DNA of 64,000 nucleotides from NCBI RefSeq assembly GCF_006861655.1, contig NZ_SESI01000001.1, forward strand, positions 1,004,328-1,068,327, in the 5' to 3' direction. Within the stretch, counting starts at the first letter, position 1. Every line of letters begins with the position of its first letter. The position numbers and the translations under genes are program-made. This stretch comes from Halonotius roseus. Its GTDB lineage: Archaea > Halobacteriota > Halobacteria > Halobacteriales > Haloferacaceae. Shown here in pieces: positions 26,511-34,695 of the stretch. The notes under the pieces were generated by a model. The model ran no database searches. It worked only from the letters and a program-made list of their open reading frames with translations, and was not told the DNA's origin.

Positions 26511-27596
26511 CTAGGAGTCGTCGTTGGCCAGCGTGGTTGCGGCAGTGACGATTGTCTCTCGGTTGGCGTTCCCACCGATTGTGTGGCGGTAGTCATCTTC
26601 CTCCCACAGCACGGTCGTTGACTCTCCGTACTCCTGGAGATATCCTGCCGTGCCGTTCAGATCAACCGATTCACCATCCAGCTCGTAATCGCTTTGATTG
26701 CTAACGGTATGGCGGATGGTAGTATCCGACGATGTGTATGTTAGCGTGTAGCTTGCTGTTCCGTTCATGATCATCTCGTTGCCGCGCTCAAAGCGATATT
26801 CGTCGCCGAGTTCGGGAGCACCGATGTCGAACGGGGCAGCCTCTCTGAGCGCCGCCGCCGAATCGAACTGCTGTGTGTCGGGCCCATCAAACTCCTCAAC
26901 GGTCGCATCTGCAGGAACATCCAGCGTCACCTCATCAGCACTCACGTTGCCGTTGAACTCGACGGTCTCGAAGTACGAAACGACCGTTGTCTCCTCACCG
27001 TCGGGTGATTCGAACGTCATTTCGGTGCGGAGCGGGTACCAAAACTCCTGATCGACGTAGGCGGTGACGGTTGAGGTTGGCTGGTTTGCGGTGCGATCGA
27101 GTGTTATCACATGAACATCCCGATCAGCAACCGTATCGGTTCCCTCGTAGGAAACATCGCTGTCGTTGAGGATCTGTTCGATCTGATCGGCATCCACGGC
27201 ACCCCCGGTAATGCCGCTGGGTCGGTCAGAACCGAGATCATACCTGGTGACCGTATTGTCCTCAGGATCATAGGTTCGCGTGACACCGTCTCGCGTGAGT
27301 GTAGCGACCCCTTCGGCTCCAAACTGATCGTTCTCGGATTCGGTGATGACTTGCTTCGAGACTGTACCAGGGATTTGGATCATCTTAGTTTTGGTTCGGA
27401 CTGTTTCGCCGTTCGATTCCGTTTCGGAGATTTTCACACCCTCGATCGAGTCGATATGCTCGTGTCTATTTTCGATCTCCGTGGCGATTGTTTCTGGATC
27501 AGGATCACCGGTTGCAAGACCCATACACCCTGCTGTGAGGAGTAGCAGAGTGGCGATACCGACGCCAAGAACCAATCTGTTGTTGTGAGTTACCAT
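26511..27596 (-). CDS. LolA-like / DUF-type haloarchaeal lipoprotein
   Basis: 361 residues from ATG 27596 (a GTG one codon upstream is possible). Hydrophobic signal LVLGVGIATLLLLTAGC with lipobox LTAGC, not twin-arginine, so probably Sec-exported. The remainder is an acidic, beta-rich protein with a YDPEDNTVTRYDL-type region and VTAYVDQEFWYPLRTEMTF, similar to LolA/sporulation-regulator-like lipoproteins that are abundant in haloarchaea; function unknown. It converges with the PQQ-repeat gene. Confidence 0.85.
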   Translation of the reverse strand: MVTHNNRLVLGVGIATLLLLTAGCMGLATGDPDPETIATEIENRHEHIDSIEGVKISETESNGETVRTKTKMIQIPGTVSKQVITESENDQFGAEGVATLTRDGVTRTYDPEDNTVTRYDLGSDRPSGITGGAVDADQIEQILNDSDVSYEGTDTVADRDVHVITLDRTANQPTSTVTAYVDQEFWYPLRTEMTFESPDGEETTVVSYFETVEFNGNVSADEVTLDVPADATVEEFDGPDTQQFDSAAALREAAPFDIGAPELGDEYRFERGNEMIMNGTASYTLTYTSSDTTIRHTVSNQSDYELDGESVDLNGTAGYLQEYGESTTVLWEEDDYRHTIGGNANRETIVTAATTLANDDS

Positions 27597-27802
27597 CACC
27601 GTTGGGTACCATGAGATGGAGCATAAGTATGCAAACCGAACTTCAGAGTCTGAAGATGCTACTGGATGCCGTCAGTATTAGTTGACGACGGTGAACAGCG
27701 TCATGAGTTCGTTCGGCGCGATGGCAGCCACCAGGTATCTTGAAACACTCATTCGTTCCGTTTTGATGGCGTTTAATTGGATCGCACATGGAGTGTGTTC
27801 CG

Positions 27803-29080
27803 ATGGAGTTCAGCGGTGTTTCCGCACGGGGGCTTGCCGATCATCGACAAGAGCTTTTTGCGGTGGTCGTAGCGAACGCCATCCCGTTGACCGGCGTTGG
27901 GCTCCTCGGCTGGGATATCAGCGCGCTTGTTGTGCTCTACTGGGTGGAACTCGCGGTGATCTTTGTTTTTGCTGTCATTCGAGCACTGTTCGCTGGCCGT
28001 CGCTCGGAGTTCAACGAGGAGGGACTCATCATCGGTGCAGTAACCAACCGGCGCGCGTCGCTATCGATCCCACGAACAGCCCTCGCTGTCCACCTGTCAT
28101 CACTCCCCGTGGTTCTCATTGCGATCCCGGTGCTGACAGCTCTCTGGTTCGTGGTTGGGGCCGTAACAGTCGGTGTCGTCGGGGCTGAGACGCTGGACAG
28201 TTCGACGCTTGAAATGATCACGGTAGCATCGTTCGGAATTCTGTGTACCGAAGGGAGCCAAGTGGCAGTCGGATATCTGTATCGTGGCGAGTACAGGGAA
28301 CATTCAGCCCAAACAGCGATCCGGGGCCCGTTCATGCGTGGGGCACTACTGTTTGTTGGTGGACTGTTTACGGTCATGGCGATCGCCGTCGGGAGCGATT
28401 CGATCGCTACTGACGTACCGATCTCGGGGCTCAGTCCCGCGTTGGTTGGCACACCAGTGTTGATCGGGATTGTACTTGTGAAATTCAGCTTCGATATCGC
28501 CGGAGTCTATCGGGACAAACTGACAGCCTTCGATGAATCAACTGATATCAGCTTTGGGTGGGCGTATGAGCCACCGACTGAGACATCCGTTGACACGACA
28601 CTCACGGGGGAGCCGACCTCTATCCGGCCTGAGTGGCGTGGCCGTCTGCTTGGCGGCATACTAACGCTCCCCCAGCAGTCAGCGGCGATGAAAATCGGGG
28701 GAATGCTCTGGCTTGTGGCTGGTCTGTTCGCGCTGGGCCAGGCGTGGAGCATCGTCGCTGCCATGGCGATCCTTGGCGTCGCGGTTCCGGTTTTGTTGTC
28801 GTCAGTCGACTACTGGCTCCGATATGGGGCCGTCGAATACCGAACCGACGGTGACGCAATCGTCGCCGTCGATCGACTGTTTGGCCACGCGCTGTGGCGG
28901 ATCGAGCCGTGGGATGAAACAGTCCTCAGGGTGGAGCAGGATCGACTGGATACCGTCTTCGACACGTACACGATTGTGGTCACGCTCTTGGACGACCAAA
29001 CAATCCGCCTCCCACGAGTGGCTACCCCAGAGCCACTACTGGCGGTCTTCGATCGGCGAGCAGACGGAGTTGCTCTCTGA
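27803..29080 (+). CDS. DUF6498-type polytopic membrane protein with PH-like tail
   Basis: 425 residues from ATG 27803; ATG 27788 would add five. I prefer 27803 because a TATA-like GCGTTTAATTGG (27769-27780) lies at the right distance for it. About eight hydrophobic helices, beginning with a pair around LFAVVVANAIPLTGVGLLGW and VLYWVELAVIFVFAVIRALF as in DUF6498 proteins. The last about 75 residues (GAVEYRTDGDAIVAVDRLF onward) resemble a bacterial PH-like domain. Role unknown. Confidence 0.75.
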   Translation: MEFSGVSARGLADHRQELFAVVVANAIPLTGVGLLGWDISALVVLYWVELAVIFVFAVIRALFAGRRSEFNEEGLIIGAVTNRRASLSIPRTALAVHLSSLPVVLIAIPVLTALWFVVGAVTVGVVGAETLDSSTLEMITVASFGILCTEGSQVAVGYLYRGEYREHSAQTAIRGPFMRGALLFVGGLFTVMAIAVGSDSIATDVPISGLSPALVGTPVLIGIVLVKFSFDIAGVYRDKLTAFDESTDISFGWAYEPPTETSVDTTLTGEPTSIRPEWRGRLLGGILTLPQQSAAMKIGGMLWLVAGLFALGQAWSIVAAMAILGVAVPVLLSSVDYWLRYGAVEYRTDGDAIVAVDRLFGHALWRIEPWDETVLRVEQDRLDTVFDTYTIVVTLLDDQTIRLPRVATPEPLLAVFDRRADGVAL

Positions 29081-29196
29081 GGGCAGTCGGCTTGCGATCG
29101 GCTCACTGGGCTCTTCGATCGCACACAATCCGACGACGACGCTAGTACAATCGTCACATGCAAAGTTGCTTTACCGCCGCCGCCCCAACCGCTCAT

Positions 29197-30264
29197 ATGG
29201 CAACTGCGATCGTCCTGTTGAACTTTGGTGAGCCGGCCGACCCCGACCGAGAAACCGTCCTCGAATACCTCACGCGGATCTTCTACGACAACGCCTCCCT
29301 GGAGGACGCAGAGTCAGAAGAGGAGGCTTGGGAGCGATCCCGCGAGCTCGCCCAGCGACGGCTTCCCGGCCTGATGGAGGAGTACGAGGAGATCGGCGGC
29401 TCGCCGCTGCAAGGCCAAGCGGGCGACCAAGCTGACGCCCTGGAGTCGACGCTGGCCGATCGCGGCCACGATGTCGAGATCTACCACGCGATGCAGTTCA
29501 TGGAGCCGCTGATCGACGACATCCCCGCAACGCTGGCCGATGACGGCATCGACGAGGTCATCGCGCTACCGATCTACCCGCTGTGTGGCCCCTCGACGAC
29601 CGTCTCGTCGATCGATTCCCTGGAGGAGGCTATCGACGAACTCGACGACTACGATCCCGCGTTCAGCGCGGTCACCGGCTGGCATCGGGCCCCGACGTAC
29701 AACCGGATCCGCGCGGAGTCGATCGGCTCGTTCCTTGAGGAGCACGATCTCGATCCGAACGATCCCGACACGGCGTTCGTCTTCTCGGCACACGGCACGC
29801 CGATGAAGTATCTCGACGAGGGGTTCCGATACGACGAGTACGTCGAGGAACACGCCGACGCCGTCGCCGGGATCGTCGGCATCGACGACTACGAGATCGG
29901 CTACCAGAACCACGCCAACCGCGGCATCGAGTGGACGGCCCCCGAAACGGAGGAGGTCGTCGAAGGGCTCGGCGAGGACTTCGAGCGCGTGGTCGTCGAG
30001 CCGATGAGCTTCATGCACGAGCAAAGCGAGACGCTGGTCGAACTCGATGTCGACCTCGCGGAGGACGCCGCCGAGGTTGGCCTTGAGCTCTACCGGGTGC
30101 CCGTTCCCCACGACGACCGACGGTTCCCGGAGCTGCTGGCGGATATCGCCGAGCCGTTCCTCTCACACTTTGCGCCGTCGTACTACCAGCTCCGGCAGTG
30201 TCAGTGCCGCGACGAGCCGGGGACGTACTGTTTCAACGCCGAGCTGCCGCCACAGGACGCCTAA
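29197..30264 (+). CDS. hemH: ferrochelatase
   Basis: Inserts Fe2+ into porphyrin in the last heme step (355 residues from ATG 29197, MATAIVLLNFGEP). Seen: the catalytic-region SAHGTPM near residue 195, PIYPLCGPSTT, and EPMSFMHEQSETL with conserved His and Glu. The C-terminus carries CQCRDEPGTYC, three Cys in a short stretch, which may hold a metal or Fe-S centre. The stop overlaps the convergent hemE stop. An upstream in-frame ATG at 29158 is unlikely. Confidence 0.92.
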   Translation: MATAIVLLNFGEPADPDRETVLEYLTRIFYDNASLEDAESEEEAWERSRELAQRRLPGLMEEYEEIGGSPLQGQAGDQADALESTLADRGHDVEIYHAMQFMEPLIDDIPATLADDGIDEVIALPIYPLCGPSTTVSSIDSLEEAIDELDDYDPAFSAVTGWHRAPTYNRIRAESIGSFLEEHDLDPNDPDTAFVFSAHGTPMKYLDEGFRYDEYVEEHADAVAGIVGIDDYEIGYQNHANRGIEWTAPETEEVVEGLGEDFERVVVEPMSFMHEQSETLVELDVDLAEDAAEVGLELYRVPVPHDDRRFPELLADIAEPFLSHFAPSYYQLRQCQCRDEPGTYCFNAELPPQDA

Positions 30265-31265
30265 CGCGTCTCTTTTGCGGTCTCGAAAAAGGCCGCGACG
30301 TTTTCGACCGGGGTGTTGCGGTCGACGCCGTGGCCGAGATTGAGGATGTGACCGGTGTCGCCGGCGGTGTCGATCACCTCGCGGGTTCGTTCGCGGACGG
30401 TGTCGGGATCGCCGTAGAGCAACGCGGGATCGAGATTCCCCTGGATCGCCACATCGCCGAGCTGCTGGCGGGCGGTGTCGATATCGACCGTCCAGTCCAG
30501 CGAGACCACGTCCGCGCCGCTGTCGGCCAGGAGGTCGAGCTTGCCGCTCATATTCCGAACGAAGATGATGGTTGGCACGTCGACCGCATCGAGGATGCGC
30601 TGATGGCGGGGGACGATATACTCGGCGTAGTCGGTCGGTGACAGCAGGCCGGCGTAGGTGTCGAACAGCTGAATCACGTCGGCACCGGCGTCCTCCTGGT
30701 ACTGACAGTATTCGATCAACACCTCGGTAAAAACATCGAGCAGTCGCTCGAAGGCCGCCGGGGTCTCCGCCCGGAGCCGCCGGACGGCCATGAACGACCG
30801 GGAGGTGCTGCCCTCACAGGCGTAGGCCGCCAGCGTGAACGGGCCGCCGGCGAAGCCCAACACGGCCGCCTCGTCGCCGAGGGTCGCGGTCAGTCGCTCG
30901 ATGAGCTCGCCGACATACCAGAGCTGTTCCCGTACGTCGCCGATCTCGCGGTCGGTATCAGCCGGCGACGACACGGGGTTTTCGATCACCGGACCGACAC
31001 CGGATTCGATATGGTAGCTAAATCCCAGCGGTTCGAGAACGGTGAGAATATCGGAGTACATGACGACCCCGTCGGGTTGGAACCGCTCGTAGGGCTGCAA
31101 GGAGATCTCCGTGGCGACCTCCGGCGTCGAGATCGCCTCCCGAAACGAGTGTGACTCCCGGATCTCGCGGTACTCCGGCAGATACCGGCCGGCTTGGCGC
31201 ATCATCCAGACCGGCGGGCGGTCGACCGGCTCGCCGCGAACCGCCTTCCGGAAGAGATCGTTCAT
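30261..31265 (-). CDS. hemE: uroporphyrinogen decarboxylase
   Basis: 334 residues from ATG 31265 (MNDLFRKAVRGEPVDRPPVW). The family signature RPPVWMMRQAGRYLPEYR and the second signature GFAGGPFTLAAYACEG are present, with the catalytic Asp in the YSDIL segment. Decarboxylates uroporphyrinogen III to coproporphyrinogen III. Converges with hemH (stops overlap). Confidence 0.95.
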   Translation of the reverse strand: MNDLFRKAVRGEPVDRPPVWMMRQAGRYLPEYREIRESHSFREAISTPEVATEISLQPYERFQPDGVVMYSDILTVLEPLGFSYHIESGVGPVIENPVSSPADTDREIGDVREQLWYVGELIERLTATLGDEAAVLGFAGGPFTLAAYACEGSTSRSFMAVRRLRAETPAAFERLLDVFTEVLIEYCQYQEDAGADVIQLFDTYAGLLSPTDYAEYIVPRHQRILDAVDVPTIIFVRNMSGKLDLLADSGADVVSLDWTVDIDTARQQLGDVAIQGNLDPALLYGDPDTVRERTREVIDTAGDTGHILNLGHGVDRNTPVENVAAFFETAKETR

Positions 31266-31394
31266 GCGTCTCCGTACGCCGAGTGGCCGCCTAATACTTG
31301 TGAAAGGAGCCGACTGCATCCGGGATCGACAGCGAGATGGCCCGGTTCCGATGGGGCAGCAACGCTTTTGGCGATGTCACCCCTCAAAAAAGCC

Positions 31395-31847
31395 ATGGCA
31401 CGGTCGCGGTCACCACCCGATACCACCCCACCGGAGCAAGTCCCCGGCTACGGATCGAGCCGGTGGCTCACCATCGTCGGCGTCGGGCTGTGGGTCGTGG
31501 TGCTTGCCGCATTCGGGCTGTTGGCGTTCACCAATGTCGGCGGCAGCGACACCGGCTCGGTCGTGTTGTTGATCGGGGCGACGGTGGTGGCGGCGACAGT
31601 GGTGCTTCTCGTCAGCGTGACGCTGTATATGGTTTTCGAGCGGCTGAACCTCGGCGGCGGGGCGATAACGCTGCTGGTGGCACTGATCGCCACGATCGCC
31701 GTCCCGATCGGGGTGCTGTTTTTGCTGTCGCAGCTCGGCGGAAGCGGTGGCGGGTCGCTGCTCGATGGGCTCATCGACAGCCTGCCCGTCAACGAGAACC
31801 TGCGTCGAACCGCCGGCCCGGTGCTTGAGGGGCTGCTCGGCGGTTGA
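31395..31847 (+). CDS. small two-to-three helix membrane protein
   Basis: 150 residues from ATG 31395 (MARSRSPPDTTPPEQVPGYG). Three hydrophobic stretches (WLTIVGVGLWVVVLAAFGLLAF, VVLLIGATVVAATVVLLVSVTLYMVF, ITLLVALIATIAVPIGVLFLL), quoted here only as positions about 19-40, 49-74 and 82-103, followed by Gly/Ser and a soluble tail. ATG 31374 is an alternative; a TATA-like CTTTTGG near 31367 fits 31395 better. No function recognised. Confidence 0.65.
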   Translation: MARSRSPPDTTPPEQVPGYGSSRWLTIVGVGLWVVVLAAFGLLAFTNVGGSDTGSVVLLIGATVVAATVVLLVSVTLYMVFERLNLGGGAITLLVALIATIAVPIGVLFLLSQLGGSGGGSLLDGLIDSLPVNENLRRTAGPVLEGLLGG

Positions 31848-31898
31848 AGGCGGGCGTGGGCCACACAGATCGACGACTGCGATCCGGTAGTACCGCTG

Positions 31899-32594
31899 TT
31901 AGGCGAACACCAGCAGAAGCATCGCTCGAAGGCGATCGATGAGAGCGAGGAATACCGTCGAGAGCACCGCCCCCAGTTGCGGAGAACCGTCCCAACAGCC
32001 CCACTGACCGGCGAGAACACAGTCGAGGAAGGCGGTCGGCGGGATCTCATGGAGGACGAGCAGCCCGCCGAGAGCAACGAGTGACAGCGGGACGGTGAGT
32101 CGGTAGGTGCCAACGACGCCGGCCAGCCGGCGGAGCGCGTACAGCGGGCCGACGACGACCGCCAGCGGAAGCCGATACCACCGCGCGGTGGTGGCGGCCC
32201 ACATCGTTCCGAGATCGGTTGAACTCGGGAGGCTGTGGATGAGGGCGGCGGCAGCGACCCACCACAACACGCCGCCGACAGCGACCGCACCGATCCCGGT
32301 TCCGGTGTAGGTCGCAAGCGAGTATTCCAACAGCACCGCCGCAATCGTGACGTTGCCCGCCAGCGGCGCGAGCGCGATCACCGCGGTCGTCGACCAGCGA
32401 CTCGGTGTCGCGTGTTTCACGTAGCCGGGCGTGCCCGTCAGTCGAAAATACGCGACCGACTGTACCGGCACACCCACCACCAAGCAGGCGAGTCGGTGGG
32501 CAAGCTCGTGGAGGATGATCCCCGGTGCGGTCGCCAGCCGAAACGCCAGCGAGCGTCGCTGCCGGAGGAGCGATCCGAGACCCGACCGAACCAT
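31899..32594 (-). CDS. M50-like membrane metalloprotease-family protein
   Basis: 231 residues from ATG 32594; a TTG four codons upstream is less likely. The first hydrophobic helix holds HELAH (near residue 30), an HExxH zinc site as in site-2 proteases. Further helices follow, including ALAPLAGNVTIAAVLL and WWVAAAALIHSLPSSTDL, the latter resembling the N/PDG-like second-metal region only loosely (SSTD). It may be active or a pseudo-protease. Faces away from lrp. Confidence 0.7.
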   Translation of the reverse strand: MVRSGLGSLLRQRRSLAFRLATAPGIILHELAHRLACLVVGVPVQSVAYFRLTGTPGYVKHATPSRWSTTAVIALAPLAGNVTIAAVLLEYSLATYTGTGIGAVAVGGVLWWVAAAALIHSLPSSTDLGTMWAATTARWYRLPLAVVVGPLYALRRLAGVVGTYRLTVPLSLVALGGLLVLHEIPPTAFLDCVLAGQWGCWDGSPQLGAVLSTVFLALIDRLRAMLLLVFA

Positions 32595-32624
32595 CGATCG
32601 GGACAACCGGCTCCACGCACATCA

Positions 32625-32670
32625 ACATCCGGTCACACAACGACCGAACATCCAGTCACACGACGACCGA
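32625..32670. repeat. two tandem 23-bp direct repeats upstream of the M50-like gene
   Basis: ACATCCGGTCACACAACGAC... at 32625-32647 and the same with two changes at 32648-32670. The pair lies 30-75 bp upstream of the membrane protease start and about 200 bp from lrp, and could be a regulator site for the divergent pair or a chance duplication. Confidence 0.7.
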
Positions 32671-32830
32671 CCACGGTAAGCGACGACAAGTGAGAATAGA
32701 CAGCGAGGATCGACACGCACAAAACAAACGTCTGTCGGTTTTTGTGGCATCGAATATCTTGATTGTCTCTAACGAAGCCACATACAAGAAGAGTAAACTG
32801 TTTTGAATCGGCTTCGGTGTTCAAACCACA

Positions 32831-32840
32831 GTATTTTAAG
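32831..32840 (+). promoter_or_regulatory. TATA box of lrp
   Basis: GTATTTTAAG about 28 bp before ATG 32866, the spacing of a leaderless haloarchaeal transcript. The region 32695-32830 is AT-rich and holds no ORF I can support. Confidence 0.6.
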
Positions 32841-32865
32841 TTTGGTAGGGTATCAACGGAAATAC

Positions 32866-33327
32866 ATGACGTATGAAAATCTTGACAGGGAGCTGCTCAA
32901 CGAACTGCTTGGTGATGGGCGGGCGAGTCTGCGAAGTCTCGGGGAGGAACTCGATGTCTCGGTGACGACCGTCTCGAACCATCTGGAGGATCTCGAAGCC
33001 GAGGGGATCATCGACGGCTACACACCGATCATCGACTACAACGAGCTCGGCTATGATGTGACGGCGGTGATCCAGCTGAAGGTCGAAGGGAGTGCGATCA
33101 TAGAGCTGACCGACCGCCTCCGCGAACAGAAACAGATGGTGAGCGTCTACGAGACGACCGGCGATTACGACATCATCGCCATCGGCAAGTTCACCGATAC
33201 CGACGGGATGAACGACCAGATCAAGGCTCTGCTGTCCGATGTCGATATCAACGAATCAAACACGAGCGTCGTGCTCAACGCGGTCACCGAACACGAGCAG
33301 TTCGAGCTCGATACCGACGTGGAGTGA
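32866..33327 (+). CDS. lrp: Lrp/AsnC family transcriptional regulator
   Basis: 153 residues from ATG 32866 ([16 protein letters not shown]). N-terminal HTH ([21 protein letters not shown]) and C-terminal RAM ligand-binding domain from about residue 65 ([34 protein letters not shown]). Feast/famine regulators bind amino acids and control nitrogen and amino-acid metabolism. Monocistronic with its own TATA box. Confidence 0.93.
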   Translation: MTYENLDRELLNELLGDGRASLRSLGEELDVSVTTVSNHLEDLEAEGIIDGYTPIIDYNELGYDVTAVIQLKVEGSAIIELTDRLREQKQMVSVYETTGDYDIIAIGKFTDTDGMNDQIKALLSDVDINESNTSVVLNAVTEHEQFELDTDVE

Positions 33328-33377
33328 TCAGCCCACCGGCATCGAGAGAATCGATCCATCAGTATCCATCGAGAGGA

Positions 33378-33959
33378 TCAGCCAACCAACACCCACCGCG
33401 AGACGGCAAGGAAAACGAGCATCCCGAAGACGTCGACGACGTTGGTGACAATCGGGATTGTGGTGTCGTCGGGGTCGATCCCGAGCCGGTAGGAGCCGTA
33501 GGTGGCGACGACGCTGGCGACGACCGCGATGGCGGCGATCGACAGTCCGCTGACAAGCGAGATCACCAGCAGATGGCCGAGCGTCAGCGTGGCTCCAACA
33601 ACGATACCGAACAGCCAGACGGCACCCGCCAACGCGGTGAAGATCGTCGTCGCCAACGCGAAGATCGCCGCCACATTTGCCCACAGCAGCCGGTCGGTCG
33701 GATCGAACGTTGTCGTCCCGAGATGGAGCCGCGTCGAGAGTCGCGCGCTGAGGATCGAGCCGAGGTTGCCGCCCATCCCGATCATCGCCGGCACCATCAC
33801 CGCCAACAGCCCGTAGCGATCCAGTAGGTCGCCGGCGTCCTCCAGGGTGATCCCCGCCCAGAGGACGATCCCACAGAGGACGATCAACAATGGGAACATC
33901 GTCCGGACGATATGGCCGGCGGCCCAACTGCCGAGATCGGTGTCGCCGAGGAGGCTCAC
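33378..33959 (-). CDS. MgtE-type integral membrane domain protein (second of pair)
   Basis: 193 residues, five predicted helices forming one MgtE transport domain, with MVPAMIGMGGNLGSILSARLS matching the pore helix that holds the conserved PxxxGxxGN element of Mg2+ channels. No cytoplasmic N and CBS domains. The start overlaps the stop of the upstream MgtE-domain gene (ATGA), so the two halves are probably a heterodimeric divalent-cation transporter. Confidence 0.87.
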   Translation of the reverse strand: MSLLGDTDLGSWAAGHIVRTMFPLLIVLCGIVLWAGITLEDAGDLLDRYGLLAVMVPAMIGMGGNLGSILSARLSTRLHLGTTTFDPTDRLLWANVAAIFALATTIFTALAGAVWLFGIVVGATLTLGHLLVISLVSGLSIAAIAVVASVVATYGSYRLGIDPDDTTIPIVTNVVDVFGMLVFLAVSRWVLVG

Positions 33960-34525
33960 ACGAGCACCTCCATGATCATCACCGCAAGGAAGAGAAACGT
34001 CATCCCGAAGACGTCGCCCAGCGTCGTGACCACCGGCCCAACGAGGTTGTCGGGATCACGGCCGGCCCGATAGCCCGCAAACAGTACGGCGAGCAGGCCG
34101 ACGATCATCACGCCGGCGGTTAGCACGCCCGCGATGAGGACGATCCCGACCAGCTCGCCCAACGGCGCGGGGTTGCGGCCGAGCAGCGTCAGCGCGGTCC
34201 ACGAGATCACGCCGATCACCACGGAGATGCCGACAGCGTTGATGACCGAGGCGACGACGGCGTTGACCAGCCGGTTGCTCCACGCGAACCGCGGCTCCAA
34301 CAGCCCCTGATGGAGGCCGCTGGCGATCCGGCCGCCGAGCGCGCCGTAGACGTTGCCGCGGGTCGCCAGAAAGACCGGCACCATCACCAACAGACCGGGG
34401 AACTCGGCGACGCTATCGAGCAGCCCCGCCAACACGAGCCCGGCGAACAGCCCGCCACAGAGCGCGACGAGCAAAACAGGCAGGGCTTCCCGGTAGATCG
34501 ACCGGAAGACGCCCCAAGGTTCCAT
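33956..34525 (-). CDS. MgtE-type integral membrane domain protein (first of pair)
   Basis: 189 residues, one MgtE transmembrane domain with LLVMVPVFLATRGNVYGALGG as the pore-helix equivalent. Together with the gene at 33378-33959 it makes the two-domain unit that bacterial MgtE makes by homodimerisation. Mg2+ or another divalent cation is the likely substrate. Divergent from the carotenoid operon at 34696. Confidence 0.87.
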   Translation of the reverse strand: MEPWGVFRSIYREALPVLLVALCGGLFAGLVLAGLLDSVAEFPGLLVMVPVFLATRGNVYGALGGRIASGLHQGLLEPRFAWSNRLVNAVVASVINAVGISVVIGVISWTALTLLGRNPAPLGELVGIVLIAGVLTAGVMIVGLLAVLFAGYRAGRDPDNLVGPVVTTLGDVFGMTFLFLAVMIMEVLV

Positions 34526-34660
34526 GGGTAGAGGCTGGCCGAAGTCGCAGTTAAAACCACTGACGACGCGACCGCGATCCGGGCTGGTCGACCGCCCGCG
34601 GTGCTGCCGGGGTCGACCACGCGTGGTGCCGCCGAACCGGCGCGCCCCCGCAAGTCCGTC

Positions 34661-34670
34661 CCTTTATTTG
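34661..34670 (+). promoter_or_regulatory. TATA box of the crtD operon
   Basis: CCTTTATTTG ends 26 bp before ATG 34696, consistent with leaderless initiation of the carotenoid operon. It is in the 170-bp divergent region shared with the MgtE pair. Confidence 0.6.
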
Positions 34671-34695
34671 ACTGACGGCCCTCCGTCGAGATAGT

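Noticed and set aside
32607..32865. CRISPR-like repeat spacing from the 23-bp repeats
   Set aside because: Only two copies, directly adjacent with no spacers.
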